64,000 nucleotides of DNA from Hyphomicrobiales bacterium (GCA_900471515.1 UCFC01000003.1:1-64000); one strand, 5' to 3'. Positions 1 to 8,065 are shown, counted from the stretch's first letter. A program made the numbers and translations. The notes: a model not told the origin generated them from the sequence alone.

Positions 1-17
1 GGTTTGTCAGCAGTCTG

Positions 18-48
18 AGCGCTCCTCGAAAGAGGGGCGCTTTCTGTT
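18..48 (+). terminator. Terminator hairpin at the window's left edge
   Basis: Two 10-base arms (18-27 and 32-41, one G-T wobble) enclose a GAAA tetraloop and are followed by a T-rich run on the plus strand. This is the form of an intrinsic terminator for a plus-strand gene lying to the left of the window. It could also end the minus-strand DUF4865 operon, but no T run follows it on that strand. Confidence 0.6.
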
Positions 49-70
49 TGACGGTTTCGATCTGGGCGCC

Positions 71-622
71 TCAGCCGCGGGAGAGGTGTCCGACACGATA
101 GACCTGCTTGCCGTCCGAGGCGGGCGGAGCCTCTGCGTAGAGGCCGAAGCGCACCATCGTCCAATCATGCGGATCGAAGGCGGCAATGCGGGCGAGAACA
201 TGTTTGCCGCCGGCTTCCTGTTCTGCCAGGTCCATCTCCTGCTGACGCAAGTCGGGCAGGGAGGTGCGCGGCGCAATGGAGAGCAATTCGCTCTGCGCAA
301 AGCGGGCCTCCGCAAGGTCCGGCAGGACATGCGCCTGCCAGACGATCCAGCAGCGAATGCGCGGCCGGCCAAAGGTTTGCTCCAGCGCGGCAAAGCCGGG
401 GCCGCAGATGAAGTCGCCGGCGCCTTCCCGCCGATCCCAGAGATAGAAGGGCGCATACAGGTTTTCCCGGCTGCCGAATTCGCCCCGACGGGCGCTCAGA
501 AAGGCCTTGAAACCGAGATGCGGAAAGCCGTCCATCGCCGGCCCCCTGTCGCGGATACGGCGATCGATGATGTCCATGTCGTAGTCTGCGGGCAGCGTGA
601 AGGAATATTGCATAGCCATCAT
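71..622 (-). CDS. DUF4865 family protein
   Basis: A 183-residue protein opening with the typical N-terminus of this family (MQYSFTLPADYDM after two extra Met codons), followed by a GFKAFL segment and an LYAPFYLW segment. DUF4865 proteins have no established activity. The gene is last of three minus-strand genes. Its ATG overlaps the stop of the upstream cupin gene in an ATGA arrangement (619-622), so the two are probably translationally coupled. The association with a tautomerase and a cupin suggests turnover of a small organic acid or carbonyl compound, but that is inference. Family assignment rests on the recognisable N-terminus and the gene company. Confidence 0.8.
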   Translation of the reverse strand: MMAMQYSFTLPADYDMDIIDRRIRDRGPAMDGFPHLGFKAFLSARRGEFGSRENLYAPFYLWDRREGAGDFICGPGFAALEQTFGRPRIRCWIVWQAHVLPDLAEARFAQSELLSIAPRTSLPDLRQQEMDLAEQEAGGKHVLARIAAFDPHDWTMVRFGLYAEAPPASDGKQVYRVGHLSRG

Positions 623-1023
623 GGCTGCTGTTCCTTTCCGTCGTGCCAGTCGACGAAGCGTCCCTTCTCAATGCCCTGGATGCTGAGATAGCTGAACGGA
701 CTGTCGGCAGTCGCTCCGTGCCGGTGAAGCTCGTGGGGAGCGAACCAAACTGCGTCGCCGGCCCTGACTTCCTCAGCCGGCTCATGCTTTCGCTGGACGA
801 GACCGACGCCGGAGAGGACATAGAGGAGTTGGCCGCGCGGATGCGTATGCCAGTTCGTAACCGTGCCGGGCTCCAGGGTTGCGCGCATGGCGGTGTTTTC
901 GCCTTCGATCTGGCTATCGAGCAGCATCTCGACCCAGAAAGGTGCATTCGAAATGCCTTCGGGAGAGCGAATAGCATTGCCGGCGCGGCGGATCGTCATT
1001 GTCTCCGGATTGGCCGCGCTCAT
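619..1023 (-). CDS. Cupin-domain protein
   Basis: A 134-residue single-domain cupin. Cupin motif 1 is visible as the HTHPRGQLLYVLSG stretch, with His, His and Glu/Gln-type metal ligands, and motif 2 includes the PHELHRHGA stretch near residue 95. Small cupins of this (R)-mandelonitrile-lyase-like/quercetinase-like group bind a divalent metal and act as lyases, isomerases or dioxygenases; the substrate here is unknown. The start overlaps the tautomerase stop (1020-1023) and the stop overlaps the DUF4865 start (619-622), so it is the middle gene of a tightly coupled operon divergent from a LysR regulator. Confidence 0.85.
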   Translation of the reverse strand: MSAANPETMTIRRAGNAIRSPEGISNAPFWVEMLLDSQIEGENTAMRATLEPGTVTNWHTHPRGQLLYVLSGVGLVQRKHEPAEEVRAGDAVWFAPHELHRHGATADSPFSYLSIQGIEKGRFVDWHDGKEQQP

Positions 1024-1439
1024 GCCTGATGACTCCGGGCACGCGCTTCCCAGCCGGGCTCCGCCATTTGCGCCAGGCCGTCACCGAAGGACCATTCGTC
1101 CGGCTCGCTGGTCGAGATGACGATCATCACGTCTTCCGGGCGCAGCCCCGGGGACTGCCGCAACAGCTCAACTGCCCGGCGGAAGAAGGCCTTGCGCGTT
1201 TCGGTCGTGCGCGGCTTGCCGGCGGTGATCGCAATCAGCACGAAATCATCCGAGCGCGGACCGGCCAGGTAGTTGCGATCGAAGATCAGTTCGCCCGGTT
1301 CATGCTGGTGAATGATCTGGAAACGGTCGGCCGGCGGTACGTTGAAGGTCTCGACCATGGCCTGGTGAATGCCGTTCGAAAGGGCACTGAGATAGTCCGG
1401 CGACTTGCCTTTCAGAAGCGAGATGCGAGCGAAGGGCAT
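1020..1439 (-). CDS. Tautomerase family protein
   Basis: A 139-residue member of the tautomerase superfamily. The chosen ATG at 1439 gives a protein starting Met-Pro-Phe-Ala, exposing Pro2, which in the family becomes the N-terminal catalytic base once Met is removed. A strong AAGGAGG ribosome binding site lies six bases upstream, which rules out the upstream in-frame start at 1478. The family interconverts keto and enol forms of small carboxylates. It is the first gene of the tautomerase-cupin-DUF4865 operon and is divergent from a LysR gene with a palindrome between them, so LysR control is likely. Confidence 0.88.
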   Translation of the reverse strand: MPFARISLLKGKSPDYLSALSNGIHQAMVETFNVPPADRFQIIHQHEPGELIFDRNYLAGPRSDDFVLIAITAGKPRTTETRKAFFRRAVELLRQSPGLRPEDVMIVISTSEPDEWSFGDGLAQMAEPGWEARARSHQA

Positions 1440-1491
1440 TGGATGCCTCCTTGTTGGATGTCTTGACAGGGGAAGCATGTCACGTCACGAT

Positions 1492-1519
1492 AGTCCATAA
1501 AATCAGAATTTTATGGACT
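1492..1519. promoter_or_regulatory. LysR-type operator palindrome
   Basis: A perfect inverted repeat with 12-base arms (AGTCCATAAAAT and its complement) around a 4-base centre sits in the 107-bp gap between the divergent tautomerase operon and the LysR gene. LysR regulators usually bind an AT-rich interrupted palindrome in exactly this position, where they repress themselves and activate the divergent operon. No other dyad of this quality is seen in the gap. Confidence 0.7.
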
Positions 1520-1546
1520 TATGGTTCCGAAAATCAGGATTATCAG

Positions 1547-2479
1547 ATGCGGCGGATTACCTTCGATCTGGATGTGCTGAGAACATTCGTGACAGGCATG
1601 GACCTCGGCAATTTCGCCAAGGCAGCTGACCGCCTGGGGCGTTCGACCTCTGCCGTCAGCGCCCAGCTCAAGAAGCTGGAGGAGCAGGCGGGCACGCCGA
1701 TCTTCCGCAAGTCGGGGCGCGGGCTGGCGTTGACCGAAGCGGGCGAGACGATGCTTGCCTATGCCCGGCGGCTGCTGGAACTGAATGACGAGGCGGCGGC
1801 GGCCGTTCACAGCATCGAGCTGGAAGGCTGGGTGCGGCTCGGCCTGCAGGAGGATTTCGGCGAGAACCTGTTGCCCGAGGTGCTCGGACGTTTCGCGCGG
1901 GCGCACCCGAAGGTGCGGATCGAAGCGCGGGTGGTGCGCAATGCCGAGCTTCTGGAGCGGGTGACCACCGGCAAGCTCGATCTGGCACTCGCCTGGAGTG
2001 GCGGCGCGCTGACCGCCCATTGCGAGCATATTGCCGATGTGCCGATGCGCTGGATCGGCCCGGCCAATGGCCCGACGACGTGGACCGCAGCAAGCGGCGA
2101 ACCGATGCCGCTTGCCTCGCTGGAGGCGCCCTGCCTGCTCAGGAGTGCCGCGACCAGAGTGTTGGACGAGGCCGGTATTTCCTGGCGGCTCTCGTTCGTC
2201 AGCCCGAGCCTTGGCGGGCTCTGGGCGGCGACGGCTGCCGGACTGGGCATAACGGTGCGCACGCCGATCGGACTGCCTGCCAAGGTGCGAATGCTGGCGC
2301 CTGAAGAAGCGGGCCTGCCGGAACTGCCGAAATTGGGGCTGGTCCTGCATCGGGCGGAGGCGGAGCCGGACGCGGCAACGGCGCGACTGGCGGAACTGGT
2401 GCTGCAGTCGGTGCATGAGGCAGTGCGGGATAGTTCCATATCGTCCGATCCGGAGAAGGCATCGCGGCGGGTCGGGTGA
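1547..2479 (+). CDS. LysR family transcriptional regulator
   Basis: A 310-residue LysR protein. Residues 1-65 carry the winged helix-turn-helix (FAKAADRLGRSTSAVSAQLKKLE), followed by the linker helix and a substrate-binding-like effector domain from about residue 95. The start at 1547 is chosen because the 36 preceding in-frame residues do not look like LysR and overlap the palindrome. The gene is divergent from the tautomerase-cupin-DUF4865 operon, which it most likely controls together with itself. The inducer cannot be read from the sequence. Confidence 0.92.
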   Translation: MRRITFDLDVLRTFVTGMDLGNFAKAADRLGRSTSAVSAQLKKLEEQAGTPIFRKSGRGLALTEAGETMLAYARRLLELNDEAAAAVHSIELEGWVRLGLQEDFGENLLPEVLGRFARAHPKVRIEARVVRNAELLERVTTGKLDLALAWSGGALTAHCEHIADVPMRWIGPANGPTTWTAASGEPMPLASLEAPCLLRSAATRVLDEAGISWRLSFVSPSLGGLWAATAAGLGITVRTPIGLPAKVRMLAPEEAGLPELPKLGLVLHRAEAEPDAATARLAELVLQSVHEAVRDSSISSDPEKASRRVG

Positions 2480-2483
2480 GGTG

Positions 2484-2572
2484 TTGACCCTCCCGGTGCG
2501 ACCCGCTAGCTTTTGGGTGCCATGAAAATGATCGCTCTCAACATCGCTACGGTCTTCTTCTTGAGCCTCTAA
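2484..2572 (+). promoter_or_regulatory. Promoter-like element with short leader ORF before the PhyH gene
   Basis: TTGACC (2484-2489) and TAGCTT (2507-2512) are 17 bp apart, close to sigma-70 spacing. Ten bases after the -10 element an ATG opens a 16-codon hydrophobic reading frame (2522-2572, MKMIALNIATVFFLSL). The dioxygenase ORF starts 133 bp further on. The frame could be a leader peptide or the remnant of a truncated exported protein. Both the promoter and the peptide are inferred from sequence alone. Confidence 0.35.
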
Positions 2573-2705
2573 GGCTTCGCCTCCGGGCACAAGACGATGC
2601 GGCCGCTCCACCAGCCTGTCGGCTGGCGTGTTGCCGTGGACTGTAACCACCCTGCGTCAGGCGAATGGACAATGCCGGCAGGGTCTGGCGATAGAGAGAT
2701 AATTC

Positions 2706-3512
2706 ATGACATCTGTTGGCTATCCGCCGGCGCTCAGCGCCGCGCAGATCGAGCAATTCATCGAAGACGGCTTCGTGCGGATCGATGATGCCTTTCCCCG
2801 AGATGTGGCCGAGGAAGCTCGCGCCATCATGTGGCGGGACATTCCGTTCAATGCCGATGATCCGAAAACCTGGGTGCGGCCGGTCGTTCGGCTCGCCGGT
2901 TATGGCGGCGGGCCGTTCAAAACGGCGGTCAATACACCCGTGCTGCATTCGGCTTTCGATCAGCTCGTGGGCCCGGGACGCTGGGAGCCGCGCAACGGTC
3001 TCGGCAGTTTTCCGGTGCGCTTTCCGCATCCGGACGATCCCGGCGATGCCGGCTGGCATGTGGACCTGAGCTTTCCGGGGGAAGACGGAAACCCTGGCGA
3101 GCAGCGGGATTTTTCCGCCTGGCGGGTCAATGTCAACTCGCGCGGACGGGCGCTCCTGATGCTCTTCCTGTTCTCGGATGTCGGCGAAGAAGACGCGCCG
3201 ACGCGGATCCGGGTCGGATCGCACAAGGATATAGCAAGGATGCTCGCGCCGGCTGGCGAGGCGGGCATGGCGCATCTGTGGCTGGAGCACGTCGGCGAAG
3301 ACAGGCCGCTTGCTCTGGCGACGGGGCAGGCGGGCACCGTCTATCTGTGCCATCCGTTCCTCATCCATGCAGCACAGATGCATCGCGGCAAGGAGCCGCG
3401 CTTCATGGCCCAGCCTGGCCTTGCGCCTTCCGAGCCATTGAAGCTTGTGCGTGAGGACGGTGCCTATTCGCCTGTCGAAATCGCCATCCGCAGGGCGCTC
3501 CAGCAAGGTTAA
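2706..3512 (+). CDS. Phytanoyl-CoA dioxygenase (PhyH) family protein
   Basis: A 268-residue protein of the Fe(II)/2-oxoglutarate dioxygenase superfamily. The facial-triad start H-x-D is visible as GWHVDLSF (His118, Asp120), and the distal His lies in the CHPFLIHAAQMHRG segment (His216 or His221), with Arg227 a candidate for 2-oxoglutarate binding. PhyH enzymes hydroxylate aliphatic or small organic substrates; the substrate here is unknown. It stands alone on the plus strand, converging on the GlxA-type regulator across a 315-bp gap. Confidence 0.82.
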   Translation: MTSVGYPPALSAAQIEQFIEDGFVRIDDAFPRDVAEEARAIMWRDIPFNADDPKTWVRPVVRLAGYGGGPFKTAVNTPVLHSAFDQLVGPGRWEPRNGLGSFPVRFPHPDDPGDAGWHVDLSFPGEDGNPGEQRDFSAWRVNVNSRGRALLMLFLFSDVGEEDAPTRIRVGSHKDIARMLAPAGEAGMAHLWLEHVGEDRPLALATGQAGTVYLCHPFLIHAAQMHRGKEPRFMAQPGLAPSEPLKLVREDGAYSPVEIAIRRALQQG

Positions 3513-3558
3513 AACGCGGCGCAAAGCGCGCTGCGCAGCTCTGCGCGGCATGGCAGGT

Positions 3559-3784
3559 GTGGAGGAGGCCGCTTGGTATCGGAACCTCCTCCACTTCAAG
3601 CAACCTCCTCCACAAGTTGCCCGAGTTCACGAAGGGCGCGCCTTCTTGCGTCCAGACGGTCACTCGATGCTCTCGGTGGCGGAGGCTGTTTGGTCGAACT
3701 TGCCGGAGTCACTCGTAGAGGCGGTACGGCAACGCTTGCGGCTACTCCCGGAAAATACGCTTTCAGCCTCCGCACCTCCTCCAC
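3559..3784. repeat. CCTCCTCCAC short repeat cluster in a gene-free gap
   Basis: The 315-bp gap between the convergent PhyH and GlxA-type genes (3513-3827) holds no credible gene. It has four copies of the 10-mer CCTCCTCCAC: one inverted at 3559-3568 and direct copies at 3585-3594, 3604-3613 and 3775-3784. The first two copies can form a 10-bp hairpin with a 16-base loop, which may end transcription of one or both flanking genes, but there is no T run. Confidence 0.5.
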
Positions 3785-3827
3785 CCCGCCGCGGCCGGAG
3801 AGGACGGATTGAGCTTTGCCGGGCGCG

Positions 3828-4781
3828 TCACGCCTGCATTTCCTGCTGTGCTGCCCGGCGGATCGCCTGTGGCGGCTGGCCGAAGGCGCGCAGGAAGGCG
3901 CGGCGCATACGTTCGCGATCGGCAAAGCCGGTTTCGCGCGCAACGACATCAATCGGATGGCGGCCCTGCTCCATCATCAGGCGGGCCGCTTCGAGCCGCA
4001 GGTTCTCGACAGCCTTTGCCGGCGACTGGCCTGTTTCGGCGCGAAAGGTGCGGCTGAACTGGCGGGGGCTCAGATGTGCGGCTTCGGCCAGTTCCTCGAC
4101 CGAGAGCGTGGATTTCAGATTGCTGCGTGCATGCGCAAGTGCCTTCTGGATGCGGTCGGATTTCGGCTCCAGTTCCAGAAGGGCGGAGAATTGCGACTGG
4201 CCGCCGGCGCGACGATGATAGACGACGAGCTTGCGGGCAACGGCCCGCGCAATCTCCAGCCCGTGATCCTTCTCGACCATTGCGAGCGCCAGATCGACGC
4301 CGGCCGTCATGCCGGCGGAGGTCCATACCGAGCCGTCGATGATATAGATGCGGTCTTCCTCCATCCTGATTTGCGGATAGCGGCTTTGCAGTTCGCGGGC
4401 GAGGTACCAGTGGGTCGTGGCACGCCGCCCGTCGAGAACACCGGCATCGGCAAGCAGGAAGGCGCCGGTGCAGATCGAGGCGAGGCGCCGGGTAGCGGGA
4501 AGGGCAGCGCGGATGAAATCCGCCTCGGCCTTGTTGGGCAGCCTGATGTCGGGAGCGCCGGCGACGATCAATGTGTCGAAGGCGGGATCTGCGAAGGCTT
4601 CCGTTTCGATGATCATGCCGAGCGAATTGGCCGTCGGGCCGCCGGTCTCCGACAGATAACGGATATCGTAGACCTTTTCGCCGAGTTCGAGATTGGCAAA
4701 TTCGAAGGCCGAGACGGCAGCAAGGCTCATGATCTGAAAGCCGGGAAAGAGCAGGAAAGCGATTTGCTGCATGGTCGTCAT
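3828..4781 (-). CDS. GlxA family AraC-type transcriptional regulator
   Basis: A 317-residue two-domain regulator. An N-terminal DJ-1/PfpI-like (GATase-1-like) domain covers about residues 1-185, with IAFLLFPGFQ at the start and the elbow motif ASICTGAFLLADAG around the nucleophile position. The C-terminal AraC double helix-turn-helix includes LSPRQFSRTFRAETGQSP. Family members regulate catabolic or stress genes and sense unknown ligands. ATG at 4772 is an alternative start, with AGGA ten bases upstream; the protein would lose three residues. It is divergent from an SDR gene, its likely target. Confidence 0.87.
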   Translation of the reverse strand: MTTMQQIAFLLFPGFQIMSLAAVSAFEFANLELGEKVYDIRYLSETGGPTANSLGMIIETEAFADPAFDTLIVAGAPDIRLPNKAEADFIRAALPATRRLASICTGAFLLADAGVLDGRRATTHWYLARELQSRYPQIRMEEDRIYIIDGSVWTSAGMTAGVDLALAMVEKDHGLEIARAVARKLVVYHRRAGGQSQFSALLELEPKSDRIQKALAHARSNLKSTLSVEELAEAAHLSPRQFSRTFRAETGQSPAKAVENLRLEAARLMMEQGRHPIDVVARETGFADRERMRRAFLRAFGQPPQAIRRAAQQEMQA

Positions 4782-4808
4782 GTCCTGAAAAGAGGATGTC
4801 CTAAAAGG
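4781..4808. promoter_or_regulatory. Direct repeats upstream of the GlxA-type gene
   Basis: Two near-identical direct repeats, TGTCCTGAAAAG (4781-4792) and TGTCCTAAAAGG (4797-4808), lie 16 bp apart at the 5' end of the GlxA-type gene, facing the divergent SDR gene; an AT-rich TATATAT follows at about 4813. Tandem direct half-sites are usual for AraC-type regulators, so this may be its operator. Function is inferred. Confidence 0.35.
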
Positions 4809-4902
4809 TGGTATATATGACATTCAGGACGTCGGCAATTGATCGTAAGACTCTCCTCAAGCGCAAGGCAATCGGGCCGGCGCAGCAAACGGAGAAACGA
4901 TC

Positions 4903-5700
4903 ATGGCACAGGAAAACAAGGGTACAGCACTCGTCACCGGCGCGTCCTCGGGCATAGGCGCGATTTATGCGCATCGCCTGGCACGGCAGGGCTACAACCT
5001 CATTCTCGTTGCGCGCAACGGCGAGCGGCTGAAGGCGCTGGCAAGCCGACTGGCTGACGAGACGGGCCGCACGGTCGAAACGCTGTCTGCCGATCTCGGC
5101 AGGAAGGACGATCTCGCCAAGGTCGAGAAGGTGCTGAAGGAAGACCGCAGCATCACCATGCTGGTCAACAATGCCGGCTTTGGCGGTACGGCGCCGCTGC
5201 TTGCCTCCGACGTGGACAGGATGCAGGAGATGATCGAACTCAACGTGACGGCGCTGACGCGGCTGACCTATGCGGCGGTGCCCGGTCTCGTTGCCCGCGG
5301 CGGCGGCACGATCATCAATATCGCCTCGATCGTGGCTATCGCGCCCGAGATCCTGAACGGCGTCTATGGCGGAACGAAAGCCTTCGTACTCGCCTTCAGC
5401 CAGTCGCTGAAACACGAACTCACCGACAAGAATATCCGCGTCCAGGCCGTGCTGCCGGGCGCCACGGCCACCGAGTTCTGGGGTATTGCCGGCACGCCGG
5501 TCGAACATCTGCCGGGCGAGATCGTCATGTCGGCGGAAAACATGGTCGATGCCTCGCTGGCAGGTCTTGCCGAGGGTGAATTTGCAACGATCCCGGCGCT
5601 CGAAGATGCCGGCTTGCTTGCCGCCTACGAGCAGGCGCGCCAGGCGCTGATGCCGAACCTGTCGCGTTCGGTGCCGGCCCCGCGCTACGGGGTCGCGTGA
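4903..5700 (+). CDS. SDR family NAD(P)-dependent oxidoreductase
   Basis: A 265-residue classical short-chain dehydrogenase. The nucleotide-binding motif TGASSGIG is near residue 13, NNAG near residue 89, and the catalytic Ser and Tyr-x3-Lys (SIVAIAP and YGGTK) near residues 145 and 158. The gene has a good GGAGAAACG ribosome binding site before its ATG. It is divergent from the GlxA-type regulator, which probably controls it. Substrate unknown. It converges on a hydrolase-like gene across a strong hairpin. Confidence 0.88.
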   Translation: MAQENKGTALVTGASSGIGAIYAHRLARQGYNLILVARNGERLKALASRLADETGRTVETLSADLGRKDDLAKVEKVLKEDRSITMLVNNAGFGGTAPLLASDVDRMQEMIELNVTALTRLTYAAVPGLVARGGGTIINIASIVAIAPEILNGVYGGTKAFVLAFSQSLKHELTDKNIRVQAVLPGATATEFWGIAGTPVEHLPGEIVMSAENMVDASLAGLAEGEFATIPALEDAGLLAAYEQARQALMPNLSRSVPAPRYGVA

Positions 5701-5720
5701 GGACAGGAATTGAAGGAATG

Positions 5721-5752
5721 ATATCGTCCGCGGCAGGTGCCACGGACGATAT
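5721..5752. terminator. Bidirectional terminator-like hairpin
   Basis: Perfect 10-base arms (ATATCGTCCG at 5721-5730 and its complement at 5743-5752), with further pairing inside, fill the 54-bp gap between the convergent SDR and hydrolase-like genes. The position and symmetry suit a terminator used from both sides, though no long T run is present. Confidence 0.55.
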
Positions 5753-5754
5753 TG

Positions 5755-6783
5755 CTACCGCGAGAGATCCGCGCGGAAGGCGGCTGCGACCATTTCTGCC
5801 AGGCGATCATGGACGGCCGCGCGGTTCGTTCCTTCGGGATCGTCGCAGAGAGGCTCTTCGCCCTCCTCGCGAAGGATGGCGGCGCCTGCCGGCTTGCACT
5901 CGCTGAAGGCGCTGTATTGCGTTGCACCCGTCAGGAGATCGTAGCGCACACCGGGTATTGCATCTTTCAGGCCCGATGCGCTGAGGCCGGGCCAGACGGT
6001 CTGCGCAGTGCCGAGATTGATAAGCCGCACCGGGTTCGACATGCGCGCAAGGCTTTCGGGCGCGAAGCTCGCGGCGAATTCGGGATCGATGACGACGGCC
6101 GCCTTCAGCCGCGGGTCGAGATGGGAGCGGGTCAGCTTCTGCCTGTCGATGGAATGCAGATCAATGCCGGCGCTGGCGAATTCGCGGCAATCTATGCCGG
6201 CACCGCCGGCATCGCAGGATCGTGCGAAGCGTTCCGGATCGAGCTTACCGCCCATGATCGAAAGCGCGGATGTCCCGCCGACAAGGAAGCCCAGCACCCC
6301 GATGCGGTTGCGGTCGATCTCCGCTGGCAGCGTGCCGTCCGTTTCGATTGCCGACAGGGCCGCGGAGAGATCGGCCGGCCGGAGCCATATTTCGCGGAGG
6401 CTCTCCTCGCTCGTCATGGTTTGCGGATCCGGCTGGCGCATCATTGCCACCACGAAGCCCTTGGAGGCGAGGCGCGATGCCATCCAGGCGCCGACGAACG
6501 GACCGGATTTCAGGCCGCCATGAGAAAGCAGGATCAGGGGACGGCTGCCGGCTGCGGCAGGCGCGCCTTGATATGCGGCCTCACCCTTGAAGAGCGGACT
6601 GTCTCCGATCAGCACCGGAGTACCGCCCGCTGTGGCCGGATACCAGAGCGTGACGTCCATTGTGCCGCGGCGTTCCGGCACGGGAACCGAAAGGAAGGAA
6701 AGACCGACGACATCGGCTTCACTTGTCGGCGTATTGGCGGCAAGCAGGCAGGCTGAAAGCAGCAGGGCGAGAAGATGTATCAT
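5755..6783 (-). CDS. Exported alpha/beta-hydrolase-fold protein, catalytic residues apparently lost
   Basis: A 342-residue protein starting at 6783 with an export signal (MIHLLALLLSACLLAA, possibly a lipoprotein box around Cys12). It resembles secreted PAF-acetylhydrolase/dienelactone-hydrolase-like proteins: WYPA near residue 47, oxyanion-type LLSHGG near 86, and a strand-elbow at residues 165-170. The elbow reads GFLVGG where family members have G-H-S-x-G-G, so the nucleophile position (167) is Leu. The usual C-terminal catalytic His is Gln in TGATQY (residue 289). It is probably a pseudoenzyme or binding protein. The 238-bp gap upstream holds no gene. Confidence 0.75.
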   Translation of the reverse strand: MIHLLALLLSACLLAANTPTSEADVVGLSFLSVPVPERRGTMDVTLWYPATAGGTPVLIGDSPLFKGEAAYQGAPAAAGSRPLILLSHGGLKSGPFVGAWMASRLASKGFVVAMMRQPDPQTMTSEESLREIWLRPADLSAALSAIETDGTLPAEIDRNRIGVLGFLVGGTSALSIMGGKLDPERFARSCDAGGAGIDCREFASAGIDLHSIDRQKLTRSHLDPRLKAAVVIDPEFAASFAPESLARMSNPVRLINLGTAQTVWPGLSASGLKDAIPGVRYDLLTGATQYSAFSECKPAGAAILREEGEEPLCDDPEGTNRAAVHDRLAEMVAAAFRADLSR

Positions 6784-7021
6784 GAAAACCTCGCAACGAA
6801 GACCGCCACATGGCGGCGAGGCGAGATTTCGCTGCTTTCCGAATGAGAGAGACCCCAATCACGATCGAGGTCGTCGCCGATCGCGATCAGGGTCTTCGGT
6901 TGCCAAGCTCCGCGTATGGCTGGAGAATTTCCGGCGAGGACTGTATCGCCGGAAATGCCTATCTCTTTGTTTCCAGGCAATTCCGGACGCAAAACCGCTT
7001 TACACTTTTGCTGGAATTGCT

Positions 7022-7996
7022 TTAGCCGAAGCGCTCCAGGGCCGTGGTGAATACGTCGGCGTCGATATTGCCGCCCGAGGTGACGACGACAGCCGTATCG
7101 CTGTTCAACTGGTCGCCATGGAAGAGCGCCGCGGCAAGGGCGACGGCCCCGCCCGGCTCGACGACGATCTTGAGGCGGGTGAAGGCAAGGGCGACGGCGC
7201 GCAGCGCCTCGTCGTCCGTTACGACGATGCCCTGTCCGGCAAGACGCTTCAGGATCGGGAAGGTGATGTTGCCCGGCTGCGGCGTGATGATCGCGTCGCA
7301 GATCGAGCCGGTCAGGGCGGCGTTGCGCTCGATCTTGCCCGATGCGAGCGAGCGTGTCGTGTCGTCGAAGTTTTCCGGCTCGCAGGGGCGGACGCGAAAG
7401 CCCGGCGCGCTTGCTTCCAGCGCAAGGGCAATGCCCGAGCTCAGGCCGCCGCCGCCGCAGGGAACGAGGACTTCGGCGTTCCTGACGCTCTCCTCTTCGG
7501 CCTGTTCGGCAATCTCCAGTCCGGTCGTGCCCTGGCCTGCGATGACCAGCGGCTCGTCGAAGGGCTTGATCAGCGTGAGCCCGCGCTCGGACGAGAGCTT
7601 CGCGCCGATCTCGTCGCGGTCCTCGTTGGCGCGGTCGTAAAGCACCACTTCGGCGCCGAAAGCCCGCGTATTGGCGATCTTCAGCTTCGGCGCGTCGCTC
7701 GGCATGATGATGACGGAGGGGACACCGTGCATGCGCGCGGCAAGGGCGACGCCCTGTGCGTGGTTGCCGGAGGAAAAGGCGATGACGCCCTTCCTGCGGC
7801 TTTCCGGATCGATGCCCGAGACGGCCGACCAGCCGCCGCGGAACTTGAAGGAGCCGGAATGCTGCAGGCATTCGGCCTTCACGAACAACCGCCGGCCGGC
7901 GATTTCATCGAGGAAGGGGGAGGAGAGAAGCGGCGTGCGCCGCGCATGGCCGCGCAGGCGGGCCCTGGCGGCAACAATCATTTCAATGGAAGCCAT
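7022..7996 (-). CDS. Threonine/serine dehydratase-like PLP enzyme
   Basis: A 324-residue fold-type II PLP enzyme. The Schiff-base lysine lies in SGSFKFRG (Lys51), followed by SSGNHAQG and the phosphate-binding glycine loop CGGGGLSSG. Such enzymes deaminate threonine or serine to the 2-oxo acid and ammonia. There is no C-terminal ACT regulatory domain, so it is the short catabolic type rather than full-length biosynthetic IlvA. The start at 7996 is taken because family proteins begin just before the IEMIVAARARL helix. It lies 69 bp from the end of the AraC-type gene on the same strand. Confidence 0.87.
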   Translation of the reverse strand: MASIEMIVAARARLRGHARRTPLLSSPFLDEIAGRRLFVKAECLQHSGSFKFRGGWSAVSGIDPESRRKGVIAFSSGNHAQGVALAARMHGVPSVIIMPSDAPKLKIANTRAFGAEVVLYDRANEDRDEIGAKLSSERGLTLIKPFDEPLVIAGQGTTGLEIAEQAEEESVRNAEVLVPCGGGGLSSGIALALEASAPGFRVRPCEPENFDDTTRSLASGKIERNAALTGSICDAIITPQPGNITFPILKRLAGQGIVVTDDEALRAVALAFTRLKIVVEPGGAVALAAALFHGDQLNSDTAVVVTSGGNIDADVFTTALERFG

Positions 7997-8065
7997 GGGA
8001 ATCTCTTCTGCTCTAATACCGCCCATGCATAGAGCGCGCACCCTTGCTTGTGAACGGCGACTTTG

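Noticed and set aside
2484..2512. MerR-type operator in front of the short leader frame
   Set aside because: TTGACC and the -10 element are 17 bp apart, not 19-20, and no proper dyad lies between them.
3445..4218. Plus-strand open frame across the PhyH/GlxA gap
   Set aside because: Overlaps both real genes in the wrong frame, is Arg/Ser-rich and has no domain; the gap is better described as repeat-bearing non-coding DNA.
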